The position numbers and the translations under genes were made by a program. A stretch of 64,000 bases of DNA from Heterobasidion occidentale (taxonomy: Eukaryota; Basidiomycota; Agaricomycetes; Russulales; Bondarzewiaceae): contig JBCAQO010000008.1 of the NCBI GenBank assembly GCA_039111635.1, positions 1,488,001 through 1,552,000 of the forward strand, in the 5' to 3' direction. Below, piece after piece: positions 57,679 to 64,000 of this stretch. Each line of letters opens with the position of its first letter. Within the stretch, counting starts at the first letter, position 1. The notes below the pieces were generated by a model, which saw only the letters and a program-made list of their open reading frames with translations, was not told the DNA's origin and did no database searches.

Positions 57679-58700
57679 TCCTTGAGCTGGTGTATTGGCA
57701 TATGGAAGTTTTGTGGTTTCGGCGATGTATGTCAACGCCTTCTTTGGAGTCATTGTATAATTCTAGTGCCTGTAAGGCTCCTGTATCGAGGCATCTAACA
57801 AGATAGACTCCATCTTCTTCCAGATCCTTGGAGGGAAGTGCTGGAAGTCCATCACTGTCCTCTAGAACGTCTTCTTCAGCCCATGTTGGAGCCTTGTAAT
57901 TTCTGGCTTAGGCCTTCAAATATTCGGCATTCAACCTTCGAGTTGCGAACTCCGGACTTGTAGGTATTGTCTGCAAACGTGGTACTGTAGTGTTTCCCAC
58001 TTTCCGGCCTGGTACTGCTTTTCCCGGCTTTTGCACTGGTATTGAGTAGTCGCCCATTTGCAGTACTGTTTTCATGCACCGTATACTTGGTTTAGGATGT
58101 TCTGGTTTTCTTGTAGCCCTTTTGGCTTTCACCGGTCCTCCTTTTATTTGGCAGGAGGACGGGCATCTGGTAAAGTGCAGCCCATAGGCATGCCAGTCAA
58201 CTTCTGGGTTATGTTCCAATAACCAGTCAGTTCCTAAAATGACATCCTCTTTTCCTATTTCCGTGATATATAATCTTGCTGATTCTGTATGCGACCCTCC
58301 CTTTTTGCCTAGAACCTGTAACTTTAGGTTGGCGAATCTTGTAATGGGTCCTCCTTTAAGCTCGGTGTTTTGGACCGTACTGACTGGGATTGGGGTAGGG
58401 GTTTTATGCGTGATGATTCAATGTGCTTCTACGAAGCGAGGGTGCATGAAGATTCCGGTGGCTCCACTGTCCACCAGTGCCTGAGTAGCAGCTTTTCTAT
58501 TCTTGCCAATAAGCATTGTTTCGATTCAGAGTGATGGTGCACCATGTGATTTCATTTCCGATAGATACAATACATCTGGATGTCCAAGCTCTTGGTCAGT
58601 GTCTTTACTGGCCAGAGGAGCATACCAATTTCTTGCAAGAATCCTGCTCTCTGCATCTGCTGCCAATAGGAGAGGCCTTAAAGATTCTTTGAGTCACTGA
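57679..58700 (-). pseudogene. Gypsy-2 pol N-terminal part, copy 3 (protease and linker)
   Basis: The minus-strand protease region with the DSGAT motif (about 58,470), the shared 1-nt frame change, ILGTDWLLEHN (about 58,220) and the linker to RT. The part nearest Gypsy-1 matches copy 2; from about 57,950 outward it is nearly identical to both copies 1 and 2. RT continues at 46,813. Confidence 0.85.
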
Positions 58701-61001
58701 AGGCTCGAACTTCTTCAATTTCTTCCATGCTAAGACCCATCATCATTTAGCAGATGTGGTTGACTCTGTTCTTTCCTTCTTTGATGTCTTCATTGTTGAA
58801 TTGTCCTTTGTCCATTTCTCCTTCGCGCACTGCCCTGCATCGAGGAGGTTAGAATCTTTGTTTGGGTCAAGAAGGACAGTTGTGCCATGTGCCCAGGCTT
58901 CTTGCAGAAGAAGCACTTGCCTTCTTTGGCAAGTCAATCTCTTTCCACCGGGTTAAGCTTCTTGAAGCAAGTATGAATAGCATCAGCCTCCATTTCAGTG
59001 GCATCTACATCCATGGGTTCGTATTGAGGTTCCCTATCATTATGCGGGGTGCCCTTTTGTCATAAAAGGTACGCGGAGTGTAGATTTGGAATTTGCCTTT
59101 CCAAAGGTTGTACGCTTGGTCCCTTGTGATGCGTATCTTTTTGTGTTTCTTTGTGTTCCTGACCAGCTCCTCCCAGGTACCATCCTTGGAGGGATCTTCA
59201 TAAACTCCTTTCACCAGCTCCCATTTCAGTCCCCTCAGGAAGTGGGTTTTCTTAGTTTCTTCGTTGACTCCAGCGAGTGCCATGAGCTGTTCAAATAGCT
59301 GCAGGTAGGTGTTGAAGGATTCCTTTCCTTGGTGAACCCTGGCTAACTTGTTGCGAGCATCTGCCTCCTTGTTGAACTCCTCGAAGTCGGTGGCTATCTT
59401 CTTGCAGGCAGAGGTGAAGCCGGCTGCTTCCTTTCATGCATATCTTGCCCAATCGTTTAATGCATTCCTGGTTTGAGTAAAATTTCTTGACCATATTCCG
59501 GCTGACCCTTCCTTCATGTATGACAGAGTGTAAGCAATTTTGGTGAATTCGTCTGTGTAATCTTTTTTCCTGGCTAGAATCATTAGGTCGATTTTGTGGA
59601 GGAATTGCTCCATTCGATTTCTGTTTCCATTGAAGGGGGTAGGCTTGGTCATAGCTGGTCCCTTGGACTCAGCATCTCCAGGATTTGTCGACATTGTATT
59701 GGGCGGGGGCTCTGGATCTCCAGGCAGTTCTAGATTGTTACTTGGTGTTTCAATATACCCTGGCTTGGGGTCTTGGTCCAATGCTGGGGTTCAGAAGTCT
59801 GCTTGGGGAGTGGTTTCTTGTAAGGGGGATGTAGCGGGAGTGTTTCTTCTAGAGATTCTACTTCCACTGGCTGTTTCTCTGGGTAGAGTATGTATGTGTA
59901 GTCTTGGCAAGTCACAATGCTGATTTGTCAGTAATTCAGGCTTGTTGAAGGTTTTTCTTGCAATGTAGTCCTTGACCTTAGTCGTGAATAGGTGGGGTCC
60001 TGCTTGGACTCTCTTTTTGTTTTAGGTGAGAAATTTGTATCAACTTTCTCCTCATTTCCTGAAGAATCCTGCAAGAAGTCCTGTGTAGTAGAAGTGTCCT
60101 TTGTTCTTGTCATAATAAAGTTTGTCCTTGTCAAAATCTTTGGGTAAGTCTTCAAAGACTTCAGCTGGGTCTGCTCTGTATGCGGGTAGATATCCCGCAG
60201 GGATTTCATCCGTGATGATTTATTCTTTGAAAAAGAAGGGTACCGCCTGTCTTCTTTCAGCTTGTAGGCTTTTTTGTAGGTCTAGGTCCCTTTTGATAAT
60301 TTCATTGATGGAAATATCAATCTGGTCAATGAGCTTGATGATTTTGGAAAAGGTGTGTCCTGAGATGAGGGGGAGATAATAAGTTTTGTCGGTGAACTCT
60401 CCTCTTCTAATGATAAAAACAATGCCGTTGATTTTGGTTCTAATTGGCGGAGAGTTAGGTGCTTCCAGTTTGTCTTTTTAGGTAGAGGAGAAAGTCCAGT
60501 AGATGAGGACTGAGTAGTGGTCCCTGTTCTCCTGGTTCTTGACAAGTTCTGCTCTAATTCTGTCTCCGTTGACATTTCTTGCAATGGTTCTTCTGAGATC
60601 GGTGACAATGGCGAGGGGGAAGTTGTCTGGTCTTCCGTTGTGTATCTCAACGGTGTTCTTTGTCTGGATGACGTCGAGCTCTCCATTATCTGTGAGGGAG
60701 AAAAGTGTCTTTGGTTTGTTGATGAAGCAAATCCCGGAAAACTGGTATCCAGTGTTGCTAAGGTCGATAAAGATCTCAGGGGATTGCTGTAGCCTGAACA
60801 TGGCTATTCCTGAATAGATCTTTCCTGGGTTCCAGTGTCTTGCGACTTCAATAGTTCCTGGGCTGCTAATTCTTCCTTGAAGGGTTCCTGCTTAGTTTAC
60901 CCTTGCGGCGGTTGCTAAAATATTGTTTACTAATTGGAGGAAAAGGAGTCGTTGCTGGGAATCCAGCTTGAATAGGGTAGGGATGGAAGAGCTTGTTCAA
61001 G
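58678..61001 (-). pseudogene. Gypsy-2 N-terminal extension plus Gag, copy 3
   Basis: The same domain order as in copy 2. From 58,678 to about 60,380 it is nearly identical to copies 1 and 2. Towards the LTR it diverges clearly (for example IFIDLSNTGYQFSG against IFIDLSKTGY-stop-FSG). This outer part keeps Gln codons at two sites that are TAG in copies 1 and 2, which shows their direction of change. Confidence 0.8.
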
Positions 61002-61476
61002 TGTTAGGTTGGAGACCTATCACGTGCACTGATGCACAAAGGGGATCCCTAGGCTAAACTTCTATAGTGTTGTAGAGCTGTAGGCTCCAATAAATGAAGA
61101 TGATTGATTGTCTCTGTGCCCTTTGAAGGAGTTTGGGGTTGCTGTCTGCTTTGCCCTTGAAGAGGTTAAGAAGATTCTTCAAGGTCCTCTCAATAATGAG
61201 GCGGAACTGGATGATCTTCTCCTGTCCAACAGATGACACTAGGAGGTGTCCAACTGAGAACACGGAAAGCAGCGAGGCCGGTGAAGGTTCAAGTAAATAA
61301 AGAAAGAGAATGGAAGGGAGACAAAGCCAGTGCATTGTCAGACCATGTAAAGAGGTCTCAGATCTGACAGAGATCACAAAGTGTGGGCTAGGAAGGTAGC
61401 CAGACACCGGGTGCAGTGCAGAGATCAAGTGTATTACAGGTGAACGAGCTGAGCTTCTTAGAAGCTCATCTCACCT
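61002..61476 (-). repeat. 5' LTR-C of Gypsy-2 copy 3, truncated
   Basis: Starts TGTTAGGTTGG at 61,002 and matches LTR-C up to CTCATCTCACCTA at 61,476. The upstream half, with the TATA box, is missing. It keeps AGCTCGTTCA (minus strand, 61,441-61,450), the exact complement of the Gypsy-2 primer site. Confidence 0.9.
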
Positions 61477-61877
61477 ACATGGCAAACCGTTGTTTTTGAT
61501 AATTCTTAAAACAGCGCTTTTTGGCTACTTCCTCAATTCAGGCTATTAAGATATTTCACATTATTTATCAAAAATTCTTAAAATCGTCCTTTTATACAAC
61601 ATTGCAGGATCTCTTAGAAATCACAAATGTTTCAAAGCAATCTTAGATGCCCATGAGATATTGAATTATTAAAAAAAACCCAAGCTCAGGTCCAAGGCCT
61701 TTTACGCGCTAGTGTTCCCAGACCATCAAGGGCCTTGTCAACAACTCGCCCATCCTCACGAGGTGTCAACCCTTCCATTATCGCCTCCATCTTGTCACCA
61801 GCACACTCACATTTTCATCGCGCACGCATGCTCTCCAATGTCAGGGGATCCAGTTCCTATACACTGCTTCCAAGCCC
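61477..61877. other. Spacer between the transposon nest and the first gene
   Basis: AT-rich at 61,490-61,680, then ordinary composition. No repeat match; nothing recognised. Confidence 0.5.
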
Positions 61878-62560
61878 TCATGTGGGGGAGCATGGAAGGG
61901 GGATATTCTGTTTGCAAAGTAAGTCCTCGAGAGCCTCCACATAAGCGTGCATCGCACACAACTCAGCGCAATAGTATCGCGTGACGTCGTAGCCCATCCC
62001 TTGCATCCCCACCACCCTGCTTGACAATGAATGGATTTTGTCGGTCAATATTGATTGCTTGGTGTGTAATACGTCCATCGCTGCTTGATTATCCTCGAGT
62101 TCTATGTGCAGGTTACTGAGTTTGACTAGGATCTCGCCAAAAGGAAAGTTGTGGAGAGCATTTGGGGCTCTGGACGCGCTTCTTTCTGAGTCTTCGTTGT
62201 ACTCCACACCAACAGGAATGTTATGAGCATGACCCAAGGGTATCCGAGACGAATGAGGGCTCTCTGGTCTTAGTTCTGTGGATTATGAGTCTGTTAGTGA
62301 GGAGTTGCATTCTGATTAATTGAATATCACTTACCAGCCTTCCCATGAGATTTCATGTCAGCGCCATGGGTGAGATTCATCTCCCACTGTGTGTCTGTGG
62401 TCTGAGAATTCAATGCACCACCCTCCATATACCATCTGGCTCGCATCAAATCAGGTTTCAGCTCAAACTCGCATGAACAGAAGAGAATAAAAAGAGCTTG
62501 TGCGTGCTGGTGGCTTCGCTGCGCTGGCGGGATCGGCCTCAGTTCGAGAGAGGATGACAA
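61878..62560 (-). CDS. Hypothetical coiled-coil protein, two exons seen, 5' end open
   Basis: Two minus-strand frames (62,560-62,335 and 62,275-61,878) join in phase across a 59-nt fungal-type intron (62,334-62,276): donor GTAAGT, branch CTAAC, acceptor CACAG. The spliced protein ends with about 130 residues of which ILVKLSNLHIELEDNQ and VLHTKQSILTDKIHSL look like a coiled coil, and finishes LLCKQNIPLPCSPT. Exon 1 includes RARWYMEGGALN; no ATG lies at its left limit, so either an upstream exon is missing or translation starts at the internal ATG in LMRARW. There are no premature stops, unlike the transposons beside it. Family not recognised; a host gene or a transposon-carried gene are both possible. 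Confidence 0.55.
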
Positions 62561-63154
62561 TGGTCAGTGAGTCGGTGTTATCAACCAGGCGGCGGAACCG
62601 TCATTTGGAGTTGATAGCAAGAGTGTTTGCTAGTGCTGACGGCCAATCAATGTGTGTTTAGGAGGATGGCAACGGTGGCAGGAGATCTGATGCCTGAGAG
62701 CTCCTAAAAGCCGTGAGTCCACACTTCTTCTCAACCTTCAGCGGCCTCTTCAACACAGCCCGCCTTGAAAACTGGTGACCATGTGAGAATTGTGCAGGGT
62801 TTATCGGGTACCCTCGACCACTCCATCAGCGCAAGTAATTTCTGTCCGCCAACGTGGACTCCAAGAATACTAGTGTCACAAGGCCTGGAGCGTCAAGAGT
62901 GGCATGTCCATCGCTTGGATCCATCATCTGGTGCCCCAGCGTGTAATGCACTAGGCCACAATACTGCTCGGCATAGCCGTTGCAGCATGGGTCTCTTTGT
63001 TGAGGACACATCTGCCTTCGCAAATTGACTGGTGGTCAAGAATACCGCTGTGGGCACTGCGTGCTTTGTGGCCCTTCTCCTTGCTGCTGCTCATCCTTGC
63101 ATTCCAGTTCTGTAAGCCTCACTTTCCACACAACATATCCTATGCACTCAAATC
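62561..63154. other. Intergenic or intron-rich stretch
   Basis: Only short frames (for example 62,765-63,028, plus strand), none convincing. It may hold the 5' parts of the two flanking genes. Confidence 0.4.
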
Positions 63155-63332
63155 TTGTTTGGGCAATACAGCAGAAGGCCCATGTTGCAACACCAGTGTC
63201 AGATATCTTCCGCTCAATCTGGGCAAGCTCTGAAGCTGGACATCAATCTATTCGTGCAGGGTACGCTTGAGCATCGTGGGATTGTCCTAGGTAGTGACCC
63301 ATTCTGTGTGATCGTTCAACAGCTGACAAAGA

Positions 63333-64000
63333 GTGAAACCAGTTGTCCCGTCTGATTGCACAGTAGGGTACATTCTTGCAAAGCTGTGGCATCGTCGCCT
63401 CATTGTGGATCTGCTCCGGGTGCGATATCAGGTCTTTGCGGCCAGCATTGCCACTTTGAAGACCACGGACATCTTAGAATCAGTGGGGATCACTAATAAT
63501 TTGACACTCCATATTCGTGCAAGTATACTGGGTGGTACACCCACAGCCAATCCTCAGGAGATAGGCATGGAAGAGGTGAACACACGCATTTCGTTCAACA
63601 AGAGAACAGGGGTGTTCTCTTCAGACCATTCTGATAGTGAGTGTTAGTTTTGCAAGTCACCTTCCACCTTGAGACTGAGCGGATGAATTAGGATGGCGAC
63701 TGGAACTTTTGCGACATGGGTGGTTCAGGTGCCTACCCTACGACAAGGCTGTAGAGGCTCGTTATCTCCAACACCATGAAGAGACTGTCGCACACAACAA
63801 ACGCATGCAGTTCTGGCACGTCGAGGGCCAGGAGTCCAACAGTGAAGATGAACCAACTCCTCAGGTGTCAACTAAGGCCAAGTACATTTGTGGCAACTTG
63901 GGGCAAATCCTCGCTAATTTGGGGGGCCGGAGTACAAGTACGGACATCTTGCAAGAGAACCCAGCAGACTCAAATGAGCAGATGATCAACATGGATTGGA
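63333..64000 (+). CDS. Hypothetical protein with ubiquitin-like segment, partial
   Basis: The frame at about 63,363-63,636 reads LAKLWHRRLIVDLLRVRYQV, then TLHIRASILGG (about 63,510-63,535), then FNKRTGVFSS. A 55-nt intron with donor GTGAGT (63,637) and acceptor ATTAG (63,691) joins it in phase to a frame open to the window end: CLPYDKAVEARYLQHHEETV, HNKRMQFWHVEGQESNSEDE, KAKYICGNLG. The 5' end is unclear; an upstream exon ending near 63,291 with acceptor GCACAG at 63,362 is possible. The TLHIRASILGG block is placed like the ubiquitin C-terminal strand (TLHLVLRLRGG). The gene runs off the window. Host or transposon origin is undecided. Confidence 0.5.

Larger units (their letters stand above)
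28522..61476 (-). mobile_element. Gypsy-2 copy 3, split by nested insertions
   Basis: A minus-strand element whose parts lie at 28,522-32,832, 44,283-46,813 and 57,679-61,476. Joining these at the target duplications GTAAG and TCCTT restores collinearity with copy 2. Insertions: solo LTR-B (29,914-30,544), Gypsy-2 copy 2 (32,833-44,282) and Gypsy-1 (46,814-57,678). Its 5' LTR is cut at 61,476. It is the host of the other elements and so the oldest insertion in this nest. Confidence 0.92.

Overview
The window looks like a heterochromatin-like repeat block from a filamentous fungus, most likely a basidiomycete of the Agaricomycetes (inference). The grounds are chromodomain-bearing Ty3/gypsy elements, fungal-type 55-60 nt introns at the right end, and no bacterial gene organisation. 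I see no rRNA, intact tRNA, CRISPR or operon. About 90% of the window is transposon sequence. Almost every coding region carries premature stops, mostly TAG or TGA where a sister copy keeps Trp, Gln or Arg.

Names used here: Copia-A (LTR-A, about 530 bp), Gypsy-1 (LTR-B, about 600-630 bp), Gypsy-2 (LTR-C, about 830 bp), Gypsy-3 (3' part only), LTR-D and LTR-E (LTR-like repeats known only as LTRs). Layout: 1-11.2 kb is a patchwork of LTR-A copies in both orientations, a Gypsy-1 pol fragment, the 5' and 3' pieces of Copia-A, the 3' end of a Gypsy-1 copy, and the 3' half of Gypsy-3 with a solo LTR-A in it. 11.2-14.5 kb is AT-rich with a degenerate LTR-D. 14.5-24.0 kb is Gypsy-2 copy 1 (minus strand). 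24.0-26.0 kb is LTR-D with an LTR-E inside. 26.0-28.5 kb is unassigned apart from an 840-bp hairpin repeat. 28.5-61.5 kb is one nested structure: Gypsy-2 copy 3 (minus) received a solo LTR-B, then complete Gypsy-2 copy 2 (plus, 32,833-44,282, target duplication GTAAG) and complete Gypsy-1 (plus, 46,814-57,678, target duplication TCCTT). Copy 2 in turn carries an LTR-E in its 5' LTR. 61.5-64.0 kb holds two intron-containing gene models that may be host genes.

Points of interest. (1) All three gypsy families have an extra reading frame (called ORF3 here) downstream of pol. In each family it is preceded by a TATA box 50-95 bp before its ATG, so a separate internal promoter is likely. The Gypsy-2 ORF3 ends in a CCHC zinc knuckle. 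(2) Gypsy-1 has about 1.7 kb of non-coding sequence after ORF3 with 17 degenerate copies of a 20-bp motif. Five copies are followed at once by small hairpins whose stems show compensatory base changes, which suggests a repeated structured RNA. (3) Primer sites: Gypsy-1 and Gypsy-2 have a primer-binding site complementary to the predicted 5' end of their own transcript (Tf1-like self-priming), while Copia-A has one matching the anticodon loop of initiator tRNA-Met (half-tRNA priming). (4) The Gypsy-2 copies are mosaics with near-identical blocks next to diverged blocks, suggesting gene conversion. All comparisons were made by eye.
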